A stretch of 19,960 nucleotides of DNA from RGIG4608 sp964413365 (GTDB lineage Bacteria; Bacillota; Clostridia; Oscillospirales; CAG-272). Shown here one piece after another: positions 1-6,994 of this stretch. Where the stretch lies: positions 1 to 19,960 of the forward strand of contig CAYPRM010000025.1 of NCBI GenBank assembly GCA_964413365.1, in the 5' to 3' direction. Position numbers and translations under genes: made by a program. Numbering within the stretch: position 1 is the first letter of the stretch; every line of letters begins with the position of its first letter. Under the pieces are notes generated by a model that was not told the origin of the DNA, made no database searches, and saw only the letters and a list, made by a program, of their open reading frames with translations.

Positions 1-53
1 CCTATGACCCTCTGCTTGTAAGGCAGATGCTCTCCCAACTGAGCTATGCTTCC
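1..53 (-). tRNA. tRNA-Val(TAC), 3' end cut by window edge
   Basis: Read on the minus strand the sequence begins GGAAGCA (acceptor arm), followed by a GCTC/GAGC D stem, the anticodon stem TCTGC/GCAGA and the 7-base loop CTTACAA. The anticodon is TAC, which reads valine GTA codons. The T arm and the acceptor 3' strand lie to the left of the window, so only about the first 53 bases are visible. A consensus promoter sits just upstream. Confidence 0.93.
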
Positions 54-83
54 ATATGCCGCTGATATTTCAACGACTTTGAT

Positions 84-112
84 ATTATATCACAAGGTTT
101 GTCCCTTGTCAA
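84..112 (-). promoter_or_regulatory. Sigma-A promoter of tRNA-Val
   Basis: Minus strand: TTGACA at 112-107, a 17-bp spacer, and TATAAT at 89-84. Both hexamers match the consensus perfectly. Transcription should start near position 77, about 24 bases before the mature tRNA. Confidence 0.85.
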
Positions 113-163
113 GCACTTTTTTTCGATTTTTTTATGTTTTTTTCAAAAAATATTAAAAAATAT

Positions 164-200
164 CAAAAAATCAAAAGGCACTCGGCATAAGCCGAGTGCC
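164..200 (-). terminator. Intrinsic terminator of the phage head operon
   Basis: A perfect 10-bp stem (GGCACTCGGC, 177-186, paired with 191-200) with a 4-base loop. On the minus strand it is followed by TTTTGATTTTTT. It lies 19 bases after the stop codon of the last head-operon gene and insulates the tRNA-Val promoter. Confidence 0.9.
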
Positions 201-218
201 TTAGGTGATAAATACAGC

Positions 219-809
219 TTAGCGGAGGTAGTATCTCTCTGCCGTTTTACCGCTGATATACGGTATCTCGGACGCTATATGCGAGATATCGTCGGCGTAT
301 TTCTCAAAGAATTTATCGCTCACATCCTCATTTATTCCGATAAGGAGCAGGGACGAGATATAGAGCGAGGTGGGGTTGACGAACCTCTCGGAGAGTGGGA
401 AGTCGGCGGACAGCGGAATATATATACCCGATATCTCGCCCTGCTCCTGCTCTCCCTTCCATTTCCTATACTCTGCGTCAAGCTCGGCGAGCACGGTACA
501 CGCCGCCGCAAGGGCGTAAGGAAATCTCTCCTGCATCTCCTTACGGATCCTTGCCTCGGCGGTGGTGGTATTCTCGCGCTCGACGCTCTCCCTGACGGTC
601 TCGGTGCTCGTTCCGCTCGATTCGAGATCCGTTGTTTTGGTTTCGCTCGTGGGATCTGTGAGAATACACTTTGAGCTATTCTCTCCCTCCGTTGCGCTCT
701 CGCTGAAGGTCTTGCTCCTGACCTTGACGGTATCAAGTGCGGAGAGCATTGCGCTCCTCACATTATAATATACCGCCTCGAGGATATCCCTACACTCAAT
801 AGCAGCCAT
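219..809 (-). CDS. Unknown phage head-operon protein, possible head-completion/connector protein
   Basis: A 196-residue soluble protein that I do not recognise. It starts three bases after the coat-protein stop (TAA TGT ATG), so translation is probably coupled; its own ribosome site is weak. The N-terminal 40 residues look helical. Residues about 40-85 are a Ser/Thr/Glu-rich low-complexity stretch, probably disordered. Residues about 85-196 form a second helical region rich in aromatic residues (MQERFPYALAAACTVLAELD, YRKW, and FFEKYADDI near the end). In P22- and HK97-like phages the gene after the coat protein often encodes a head-tail adaptor or head-completion protein, and that position is the only basis for the suggested role. 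It is the last gene of the operon and is followed directly by the terminator. Confidence 0.6.
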   Translation of the reverse strand: MAAIECRDILEAVYYNVRSAMLSALDTVKVRSKTFSESATEGENSSKCILTDPTSETKTTDLESSGTSTETVRESVERENTTTAEARIRKEMQERFPYALAAACTVLAELDAEYRKWKGEQEQGEISGIYIPLSADFPLSERFVNPTSLYISSLLLIGINEDVSDKFFEKYADDISHIASEIPYISGKTAERYYLR

Positions 810-812
810 ACA

Positions 813-1637
813 TTACACCGCAGGCTTGAGATTGAGAACGATGAACTCGTTGGGGTAGACTATCTTCGCACCGTAGAGGTGAAGTCCCTTGACCGCGTCG
901 GCAAATCTCTTTTCGGGGCGGTATGCCTCGACCTCGGAGATCTGCTCTGCAAATGCGACGGCGCGCTTGGTACGTGCGAGGCACTTATGATAGCCCTCAC
1001 CGTCGACGACGACGTTATTGGATACAAAGACCTTACAGCCTGCGATCCTGCCGAGCATACCCGTCTCGAGTGTCTCGCCGTTATTCGTGCCGAGGTCGAT
1101 CTTTGCTCTGAGAATGAGTGCGGAGATCTCGGGAGAGACCTCAATGACGATATCCTCTGCGTCCATAACGCCCGCCTTCATCATCTCGGTCTTTACGTCG
1201 ATGATATGGTCAAGGACGGTGCTTGCGGCAAGAGCTGCGTCGGTTATCATATTATCCGAATCGGAATAGAGTCCGTAAACGTAGGAGTCCGCCGCGTTCG
1301 CAAGTGCGGATGCCGCGGTCCTCATCGCCTCGTCCATAAGCTTGGGGTTGGACTGCGCTCTGTCCACGTCGTCGATCTGGAAGTTGAAATACTTTGCCTG
1401 ATCTATCTTGAGTGTACGTGCGGTGTCGGAGAGCGTCTCGGGTGCGTTCATATCGGTATTCTTCTTATAATCCGAAACGGTAACCTCGCCGACGCCGCAG
1501 ATCTTTACGACTGCGCCCTGTGACTTGATATCTCCCTCGTAATCCCTCGAGCAGTTCATGACGCCGATGTACTTCTTATCAAGCTGCTTCAAGAGATTTT
1601 CGCTCCATATTGTTGAAATAAAATTAGTAATTGCCAT
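813..1637 (-). CDS. Phage major capsid protein, P22 coat-like (HK97 fold)
   Basis: A 274-residue coat protein that builds the icosahedral head. The opening MAITNFISTIW, the central AKYFNFQIDDVD and the C-terminal AEQISEVEAYRPEKRFADAV / GLHLYGAKIVYP are hallmarks of the P22-type coat protein family found in many Clostridia phages. The start is set by the ATG at 1637, preceded by GAAAGGAAAAAGAAAA. The reading frame continues 16 codons upstream to another ATG, but that start would overlap the scaffold gene and has no better ribosome site. The gene lies 38 bases after the scaffold gene and 3 bases before the next gene. No premature stop or frameshift is seen, so this gene appears intact although the small terminase is broken. 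Confidence 0.92.
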   Translation of the reverse strand: MAITNFISTIWSENLLKQLDKKYIGVMNCSRDYEGDIKSQGAVVKICGVGEVTVSDYKKNTDMNAPETLSDTARTLKIDQAKYFNFQIDDVDRAQSNPKLMDEAMRTAASALANAADSYVYGLYSDSDNMITDAALAASTVLDHIIDVKTEMMKAGVMDAEDIVIEVSPEISALILRAKIDLGTNNGETLETGMLGRIAGCKVFVSNNVVVDGEGYHKCLARTKRAVAFAEQISEVEAYRPEKRFADAVKGLHLYGAKIVYPNEFIVLNLKPAV

Positions 1638-1675
1638 TTTTCTTTTTCCTTTCTTTTTTAGATCTTGATTTTTAA

Positions 1676-2194
1676 TTAGCTCCAATGCTTCATTGATTCA
1701 ATGATGTCATCGTATTTCTCCCTTACCTGACGGGGTGTCATTCTTTTTACCTCGTCGGGGGAGTAGTAATTTTCGCTCTCGCCTCCGAGTATCGAGCCAC
1801 TGCTCATTCGGCGATTGCTCTCGTTTTTCTGTGCGACCTTTTCCCTTTCAAGCTCGCGAAGCCTCAGGTGGAGTGCAAAGCCTGCGCAAAGTGAGCCTCC
1901 GCGCCTCACCTCATCCCACACGCTCTGCGGTATCTCGTGCAGATCCGTATCGGGAAAAAGCTCGGCGAAGCTATCAAGCTCCCTTGCCGCCCTGCTCTGC
2001 GCTCTGTCAAGTTCCTCACGCTCACGCAGGCGTTCTCTCAGCTCGGAAAGCTCGCTCTCGAGCTGCTCGATGCTTTTTTGCTCAGATTGGGGGCTGTCGC
2101 CCATCTCCTGAATCTCTGCTTGGGACACGTCATCCGTCGGGAGCGGTGCGGTATCGGGCATTACCGTACTATCGGTATCACTCAAGGCTTCCAC
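1676..2194 (-). CDS. Phage scaffolding protein
   Basis: A 172-residue, highly charged protein between portal and coat genes, the normal place for a scaffold. Residues 1-35 are acidic and low in complexity. Residues about 40-75 are a strong coiled coil of Glu/Arg/Leu heptads (EQLESELSELRERLREREEL). A hydrophilic middle follows, and the C-terminus (YYSPDEVKRMTPRQVREKYD, then IIESMKHW) resembles the coat-binding tail of scaffolds in Clostridia phages. Scaffolds guide coat assembly and leave the prohead. The start overlaps the portal gene's end by 17 bases, implying translational coupling. Identity rests on composition, coiled coil, tail motif and position. Confidence 0.82.
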   Translation of the reverse strand: MEALSDTDSTVMPDTAPLPTDDVSQAEIQEMGDSPQSEQKSIEQLESELSELRERLREREELDRAQSRAARELDSFAELFPDTDLHEIPQSVWDEVRRGGSLCAGFALHLRLRELEREKVAQKNESNRRMSSGSILGGESENYYSPDEVKRMTPRQVREKYDDIIESMKHWS

Positions 2195-3722
2195 CCCCTC
2201 CCATCAGTCCTGCTTTACTCGCTCCTATGGAGAGGGCGTATTCATCGGGAAGGCTCGAGAGATACTGCTCGAGCGTGATATATCCGCCGTCAAGGAGCTT
2301 ATCGAGTATTGAGAGCGTTACGCTCGGTGTGTATCCGCTCGAGTCGACCGCTCTTACCGATGCGTGGAAAAGAGCGTGGCGCGTGCTATCCGTTAGCTCA
2401 TCACAGCCGTAGCTTCCGTCATCGCAGAGGACGGGCACGAGCCTATCCTCGGGGAAATACGCGAGCGTCATATCCGCCCAGATCGACGCAAGCTGTTCTA
2501 TACATTCATACAGTCCTGCACGCACGAGCTTAAGGGGTATTCTCGACGCCTCCTGTATTGCGAGTATTGCGCTCGTATTCTCCGGCTCGACGTTACCGAG
2601 GGCGGTATCGGTCGCTCCGCTGAGCTCCTTGGTCGACTCGATGACCTTATCGAGAAGGTCGAGGTAATCGTCCTGAAGCTTGCCGACGTCGAGCACCGCA
2701 AAGGCATCGGAGACGTTCACCGAGCCATGTGCCGCGATCGCCTCGCCGACCTCGTTCGACCACTCTGGGATCTTCGTCTTATCGTATACGACCTTCGAGA
2801 AGGCGGTGTCGCTCATATGCTTCATCACCATAGCATACGCGCGGTTGATGTACTTCTGATTTGCGATCATTGAGCTTATCGGGCTGGTTCCGTGGAAGCT
2901 GTTCTTCGTCGGAGTCCAGTTAAAGACCGCTACGGGATAGAGCGTGCAGGGGGTTCTGACTCTTGAGATCACGCAATCCCTTGTGCTTTTTTCAAAGCAC
3001 ACCCTGCCGTCCTCACGCCAAAATTTGATGAGGTATGTTGCCTTCTCCTCCTCGTCGCCCTCAAGCTCCGCAAGTGAGCCATCCGAGATAACCTCCCCCG
3101 ACTCGGGAGAGTCCGCGCGGATACGCCTTACATCATCCTCGGAGACTCCGTTCTCCCTCGCCTCACGGCGGAGGGAATACACGCTCGCTCTGCCCGAGAG
3201 AATGACGTAATCCTGCGACTGTATATCGCACCGATTGACGTCGGCGACAAAGATATTCACGTTGTCGATAACGTCCGTTTCGATATCGCCCTCATATCTG
3301 CCGTCTCCGCACGCATCGGGACGCCAATAGCAATAGAGCGCGCCGTCGCCCGAGATCGCCGCATTGAGTGCGAGGGAGTAGAGCTTCTGATCCATCTTAT
3401 CCCTCTCCCAGCGAAATCTCGCGTTATCCGTCAGCAGCTTAGCACCGCGGAGATCGACGGTACAGCGATCCGCAAAGGGCGTTTTCTCGTCGGAAAAGCT
3501 TATATCCGTGCTTGATGGCACGACGGAGCAGACGAGATAGTCCACGATCCGCTTGACCACGTTGAATACGGGATGGGGCAGGTCGCCCTGCGGCACACCG
3601 TACCATTGATCGCCGCGGTAGAAGCGTTCGTTCTCACGCACCGTCGAATAGAGTCCTATCCTACGCTTATAAGCCTTTCCTGCTTCATATTGAAGCCATG
3701 TTTTACTTAAAGAAGCCTTCAT
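2178..3722 (-). CDS. Phage portal protein, P22-like
   Basis: A 514-residue portal subunit. Twelve copies form the ring at one head vertex through which DNA is pumped and to which the terminase docks. Diagnostic stretches are the N-terminal NERFYRGDQWYGVP, the FNVVKRIVDYLV helix, the core YPVAVFNWTPTKNSFHG followed by SPISSMIANQKYINRAYAM, and ENTSAILAIQEASRIPLKLV near residue 385, all typical of the P22-type portal family. The length is usual for that family. The start ATG at 3722 follows AGAAAGGAAAAA. A short hairpin lies just upstream in the 64-base gap after the large terminase. The 3' end overlaps the scaffold gene by 17 bases. Confidence 0.93.
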   Translation of the reverse strand: MKASLSKTWLQYEAGKAYKRRIGLYSTVRENERFYRGDQWYGVPQGDLPHPVFNVVKRIVDYLVCSVVPSSTDISFSDEKTPFADRCTVDLRGAKLLTDNARFRWERDKMDQKLYSLALNAAISGDGALYCYWRPDACGDGRYEGDIETDVIDNVNIFVADVNRCDIQSQDYVILSGRASVYSLRREARENGVSEDDVRRIRADSPESGEVISDGSLAELEGDEEEKATYLIKFWREDGRVCFEKSTRDCVISRVRTPCTLYPVAVFNWTPTKNSFHGTSPISSMIANQKYINRAYAMVMKHMSDTAFSKVVYDKTKIPEWSNEVGEAIAAHGSVNVSDAFAVLDVGKLQDDYLDLLDKVIESTKELSGATDTALGNVEPENTSAILAIQEASRIPLKLVRAGLYECIEQLASIWADMTLAYFPEDRLVPVLCDDGSYGCDELTDSTRHALFHASVRAVDSSGYTPSVTLSILDKLLDGGYITLEQYLSSLPDEYALSIGASKAGLMGGGGSLE

Positions 3723-3734
3723 TTTTTCCTTTCT

Positions 3735-3749
3735 ATAGCCTGTGGCTAT
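3735..3749 (-). other. Short hairpin ahead of the portal ribosome site
   Basis: A perfect 6-bp stem (ATAGCC / GGCTAT) with a 3-base loop, in the only real gap inside the head operon. On the minus strand it is followed at once by the AGAAAGG ribosome site and not by a T-run, so it is not a terminator. It could stabilise mRNA or tune portal translation; that is inference. Confidence 0.4.
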
Positions 3750-3786
3750 GTTATTTTGTTATTTTTTTGCACGGTTGATCCTTTAG

Positions 3787-5121
3787 TCAATAATAAAGTA
3801 GCGGTGTTGAGCTTCCCGACGGTGGGAAGCGGAACGGCAGAGGCTCGTCGCGCTCGGGCTTGGGATATGCCAAGCGGCTCATCAGCGCGTACCTCAATGC
3901 CTCGGGAGCATGCGTGAGTGCGTGGGGCTCGCCGGATGCGTCCTCCGCTCTCCGCCTGTCGCAGAGCAGTCCCTGCATCGAGCGTATCAGCTCCGTGCAG
4001 TCGCGTGAGATGAACAATCTCGGCTTGCCCTCGCGCAGGCTCAGGTATTCCCTGACCACTCGCCAGCCCTGCACTCTCCTGTTGTCCGCAGGGAGCATCG
4101 CCGCCATTCCACGCTCCGCACTCATGATCTCAAAGCCGCTCCTGCCCGTATCCTGCCGTCTGTTCCAGAGGTCGGGCGAGGCGACGGCGTATTCCACGCT
4201 CGTATCCGAGAGGAATTCCGCTATCTCCCGTGCCGCCTCTCCAAGCGTCAGTCCCGATCTGCACAGCTCGCGCTCAACGTAGATATTGCCGTCGGCATCG
4301 TACGAGAGCAGAAGCAGAGCGAGCATATCGAAGCCATAGTCGAACGCCGCAAAATGCTCTGTATTTTTTGGAATAACGGCGGCGTCGAGTGTGTGGAGCT
4401 CCTCGGAAAATTCGGGGAAGAATTGTCCCTCGAACACGTCCCAACTCCCCTCGAGCCACGCTCTCCTCAGTCTCTCGGGCAATGCTCGCAGTCTATCCAC
4501 GTAGTCGGGATCGGACCTCAGCAGCACCTCGTTGTCATAAACGCCTGCAGGTATGAAGGCATAGTCCTCCGCACGCTCGCCTGCGTGGTAGATACGGTCG
4601 ATAAAGAGCCGCTTTACCCACGCATGACCGACGCCGCCGGGGTTACAGGTGAGATACATTCTCTTGGGAAAGTCATTGACGCCTCGCAGACATGCCTTAA
4701 ATATAGAAAACTGATATTCGCTCAGCTGCGTTGCCTCGTCTATTGCTATTACGTCGTATTCCTGTCCCTGATATCTCAGTGTATCCCCATCCCTCGCGCA
4801 GTAGCCGAGTATCAGCCTACTGCCGTTCGGGAAGCAGACCGCGCTCTCACGCTCGGAGTAGTGCACCGCCTCGCCGTATTCCGCAAGGAGGGGCATGAGG
4901 TGGTTCGATCTCAGCTCCGAGAGCGTTCGGCGCAGGAGCAGGCAGCGTATCCCCGAGTATCTCAGGCAGAGTGCCACGAGCTTGCGTCGCAATGCCCATG
5001 ATTTTCCGCCTCCCCTCGCGCCGCCGTATGCGGTGTATTTCGCTCGCGAGTCGAAAAATTCCTGCTGGCGCTTGCTCGGGCGTCCGCCGATCCTTTTTAC
5101 CGCTCCCACGCTATTCCCCAT
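3787..5121 (-). CDS. Phage terminase large subunit
   Basis: A 444-residue packaging motor made of an N-terminal ATPase and a C-terminal RNase H-like nuclease. The Walker A-type motif AYGGARGGGKSWALR is at about residues 32-46, and the Walker B acid pair lies in YDVIAIDEAT near residue 125. CNPGGVGHAWVKRLF near 160 is the conserved coupling motif region. The nuclease begins at FAAFDYGFDMLALLLL near 258, where the first Asp is expected to bind metal. Length is normal. The start at 5121 overlaps the end of the small terminase frame by 11 bases (GATGGGGAATAG), the usual coupled arrangement. It therefore depends on translation reaching it through the frameshifted small subunit. Confidence 0.93.
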   Translation of the reverse strand: MGNSVGAVKRIGGRPSKRQQEFFDSRAKYTAYGGARGGGKSWALRRKLVALCLRYSGIRCLLLRRTLSELRSNHLMPLLAEYGEAVHYSERESAVCFPNGSRLILGYCARDGDTLRYQGQEYDVIAIDEATQLSEYQFSIFKACLRGVNDFPKRMYLTCNPGGVGHAWVKRLFIDRIYHAGERAEDYAFIPAGVYDNEVLLRSDPDYVDRLRALPERLRRAWLEGSWDVFEGQFFPEFSEELHTLDAAVIPKNTEHFAAFDYGFDMLALLLLSYDADGNIYVERELCRSGLTLGEAAREIAEFLSDTSVEYAVASPDLWNRRQDTGRSGFEIMSAERGMAAMLPADNRRVQGWRVVREYLSLREGKPRLFISRDCTELIRSMQGLLCDRRRAEDASGEPHALTHAPEALRYALMSRLAYPKPERDEPLPFRFPPSGSSTPLLYY

Positions 5122-5504
5122 CGGATATCACGTCATGCTCAAAGACCACCGTAAGTCCTGCCTCCGCGGCGTCGCCCTCGAGCCTCTCTCCAAGCTCTAA
5201 ACGCCCCTTGCAGTACGATCCTATGAGTGTCGCGCTCTTATCCGAGTTCAGCGCCTCGTCCTCAAGCAGAGCAAGAAGTGCTCCATACTGCCCTGCGTAC
5301 CTTGTGCGGAGTGCCATAATGTCCGCAACTCCGACGCCGAGGCTTCTCGCAAAGCCCGCAAGATTCGGAAACCTGCCGCCGCGTCCCTTTGTGCTTCCGT
5401 CGTCCTCCGAGGGGCGGCATGAGGCGGCGTATTTCTCCGCGTGCTCAAGAAGTCTGCCTCGTCTGCAGATCCTATCAAGCTTTTTTACTGCATCAGCTTT
5501 TCAT
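5111..5504 (-). pseudogene. Phage terminase small subunit, one-base frameshift after the start codon
   Basis: An open frame runs from 5500 to 5111 and encodes about 129 residues: a basic N-terminus (KKLDRICRRGRLLEHAEKYA), a linker, the helix-turn-helix-like GGRFPNLAGFARSLGVGVAD and a C-terminal oligomerisation region. This is the standard layout of small terminases that bind the phage pac/cos site. The frame has no ATG, GTG or TTG before 5317. A fine ribosome site (AGGAGG, 5519-5514) and ATG (5504-5502) exist, but the reading is ATG AAA AGC TGA. Removing one A from the four-A run gives ATG AAA GCT GAT and joins the start to the full frame, for a protein of 130 residues. Either the gene is inactivated by a +1 A insertion, or this is a homopolymer sequencing error, or slippage restores the frame. 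An internal start at 5317 would lose the DNA-binding part. Confidence 0.8.
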
Positions 5505-5540
5505 CTTATCATTCCTCCTCTCTCTCAACCGTGCAGGCGA

Positions 5541-5551
5541 ATTATAGCAGA
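5541..5551 (-). promoter_or_regulatory. Extended -10 promoter of the phage head operon
   Basis: Minus strand: TGCTATAAT (TATAAT at 5546-5541 with the upstream TG of an extended -10). The position 17 bp upstream holds CTCTGT, a poor -35, and is occupied by decamer direct repeats. Start of transcription would be near 5534, followed by AGGAGG at 5519. A weak -35 plus repeats suggests activator dependence. Confidence 0.6.
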
Positions 5552-5558
5552 AAAAGCC

Positions 5559-5593
5559 GTGCCACAGAGTGCCGCAGGGTGTCGCGGAGTGTC
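5559..5593. repeat. 3.5 tandem copies of a 10-bp repeat upstream of the head-operon promoter
   Basis: Plus-strand units: GTGCCACAGA (5559-5568), GTGCCGCAGG (5569-5578), GTGTCGCGGA (5579-5588) and GTGTC (5589-5593). The period is exactly 10 bp, about one helical turn, so a bound protein would contact the same DNA face each time. The array covers the -35 region of the head-operon promoter (about -25 to -59). It resembles an activator or repressor site more than a random minisatellite. Confidence 0.65.
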
Positions 5594-5640
5594 ATTTTCA
5601 GCACATTTCGGGTGATTTTTCAAGATTTTTATAAAAATCC

Positions 5641-5669
5641 TTGTTTTTTTGCCCGTTATGGGTTATAAT
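5641..5669 (+). promoter_or_regulatory. Promoter of the phosphopantetheinyl transferase gene
   Basis: TTGTTT at 5641-5646, a 17-bp spacer, and TATAAT at 5664-5669. The gene start follows 25 bases later with a GAGGTG ribosome site. It diverges from the head-operon promoter, about 110 bp away. Confidence 0.7.
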
Positions 5670-5694
5670 CGAGTTAGAAACGAGGTGAATTTGA

Positions 5695-6270
5695 ATGGTA
5701 CATACGGTCTGTCGGACGATCGCCCCACTTGCGGAGGATGAGGAGCGAGAGATACTCAAAACGCTCTCCCCTGCCGCACGTGAGCGTCTTGAAAAGAAAA
5801 AAGAGCCACATCTGAGGCTCTCATCCCTCTGCGCGCTCTCCCTGCTCACGTCGGAGCAACGTGCCGGACTTGAATATACAGCCGAGGGGCGTCCGTATTT
5901 TAGCGGCATCGTGGGCGAGATCTCCATTACACATTCACGCACGCTTGCGGCGGTGGCGATAAGCGATACGGACGGTGAGCTTGTCGGGATCGACGCGGAG
6001 GATATAAGATATGAACGGAATGAGCAGCTGAGGTTTATGAGCGTTGCGGAGAGGTTCTTTACGGAGAGAGAGCTTTCCACCCTCGTTTACGGCATTGAGC
6101 CGGAGCGCATTTGGGCAAAAAAGGAGGCACTCTTTAAGTACCGTGGCGGCGAGGGCTCACTCCTCGATGTCGATTCCACGGACTGCGGAGAGGCGCAATT
6201 TGTTATAAAGCAGATCGACGATACGTATGTTGTTCTTTGTATGCACAAGGATACTAAAAGATATATATAA
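5695..6270 (+). CDS. 4'-phosphopantetheinyl transferase, Sfp-type superfamily
   Basis: A 191-residue enzyme of the type that moves the phosphopantetheine arm from coenzyme A to a serine of a carrier protein. Visible motifs in order: GRPYF then ISITHSRTLAAVAI (residues about 63-85, the conserved GxP...SxSH-like region), VGIDAEDI (about 97-104, Mg-binding Asp-x-Glu) and FFTEREL...WAKKEALFKYRG (about 120-152, the WxxKEAxxK catalytic signature). It is a little short for Sfp (about 220). No synthetase or fatty-acid genes lie nearby, so the carrier protein cannot be told; it could be fatty-acid ACP or a secondary-metabolite carrier. Start: ATG at 5695 after GAGGTG with a 7-base gap. It is a single-gene transcript ending in a bidirectional terminator. 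Confidence 0.88.
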   Translation: MVHTVCRTIAPLAEDEEREILKTLSPAARERLEKKKEPHLRLSSLCALSLLTSEQRAGLEYTAEGRPYFSGIVGEISITHSRTLAAVAISDTDGELVGIDAEDIRYERNEQLRFMSVAERFFTERELSTLVYGIEPERIWAKKEALFKYRGGEGSLLDVDSTDCGEAQFVIKQIDDTYVVLCMHKDTKRYI

Positions 6271-6275
6271 AAACA

Positions 6276-6302
6276 AAAAAGACCTCACAGAGGTCTTTTT
6301 TG
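6276..6302. terminator. Bidirectional terminator between the PPTase and HD-domain genes
   Basis: GACCTC / GAGGTC with a 3-base loop (6281-6295), extended by A:T pairs to AAAAAAGACCTC...GAGGTCTTTTTT. There are T-runs on both strands, serving the plus-strand transferase and probably the convergent minus-strand HD gene, whose stop is 80 bases away. The 80 bases in between show nothing else. Confidence 0.85.
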
Positions 6303-6382
6303 TGTTTGTGTTGCTTGATGGGGATGATTTTTGTGGGTGCGGCGCTAAAAATTCGTGTGCCGACAAAAGGTAATATTGCTTT

Positions 6383-6994
6383 TTATTCCTTCGATCCCTC
6401 TATGAAATAGGATGCTTCCATATCGGCGACGGAGACTGCGAAGGCAAGGGGGAACATTTCGAACGCCTTACTGACGTTATTTGCCTCCTGCGGCATTACG
6501 TTCGAGAATCCCATGTGGTAGCGGATCGCGAACGCCTCATCCCTCGTCAGGCGCATAAAGCCCGAGATGATATAAACGGACTTTTCGCCGTGTCCGTAGG
6601 GGAGGTTATCCTCTATCGTATAGAAGGGTACGCTCTTCCAGACGCCGTTCTCCTTAACGTTTCTCGTGCTCTCAACGTAAAAATCCACCTTACAGAGGTC
6701 ATGGAGCAATGAAACTATTGCTATACTCTCATCGGAATAATAATCTATTCCGTAGACCTCCCTCATTCTCGGGCGGTCCATTATATCCTTAAGACATTCA
6801 TAGACGTTAAGACTATGCTCGCAGAGTCCGCCGGGGTACGAGCCGTGGAAGCGTGTGGACGCGGGGGCTGTGAAGAAATCGCTATTGCAGAGGTATTCAA
6901 GGAGCTTATCCGCGCCGTCCCTCTTTATATATTTCTTATAGATCTCTATAAATTTTTCCTTATTATCAAGTATATCCATATCTTTACCTCTCAT
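6383..6994 (-). CDS. HD-domain metal-dependent phosphohydrolase
   Basis: A 203-residue HD-superfamily protein. SYPGGLCEHSLNVYECL (about residues 50-66) supplies the first metal-binding His, IVSLLHDLCKVDFY (about 92-105) supplies the His-Asp pair that names the family, and GHGEKS (about 134-139) and RYHMG (about 157-161) give the downstream His residues expected of an HD fold. Substrates cannot be read from sequence; relatives cleave nucleotides, cyclic nucleotides or RNA, and the pattern recalls the HD part of YhaM-like exonucleases. Its ATG overlaps the TGA of the vWA lipoprotein gene (ATGA), indicating coupled translation. An alternative start at 6979 is preceded by GAGAGG. It is the second gene of a two-gene operon. 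Confidence 0.82.
   Translation of the reverse strand: MRGKDMDILDNKEKFIEIYKKYIKRDGADKLLEYLCNSDFFTAPASTRFHGSYPGGLCEHSLNVYECLKDIMDRPRMREVYGIDYYSDESIAIVSLLHDLCKVDFYVESTRNVKENGVWKSVPFYTIEDNLPYGHGEKSVYIISGFMRLTRDEAFAIRYHMGFSNVMPQEANNVSKAFEMFPLAFAVSVADMEASYFIEGSKE

Noticed and set aside
1..218. tRNA-Val as attachment site of the head operon
   Set aside because: Phages usually integrate at the 3' end of a tRNA gene. Here the operon lies on the 5' (promoter) side, and no repeat of the tRNA sequence is seen at the operon's other end.
99..674. 191-codon plus-strand open frame
   Set aside because: It lies antisense to the head-operon terminator and the last head gene, has no ribosome site and reads as low-complexity Arg/Leu sequence; a shadow frame.
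1735..2412. 225-codon plus-strand frame opposite scaffold and portal
   Set aside because: Composition is Ser/Arg/Pro-rich without domain features, and the minus-strand scaffold and portal genes explain the DNA.
5559..5593. Decamer repeats as a CRISPR or iteron origin
   Set aside because: Units are only 10 bp with no spacers, no cas or replication gene is near, and the location is a promoter.
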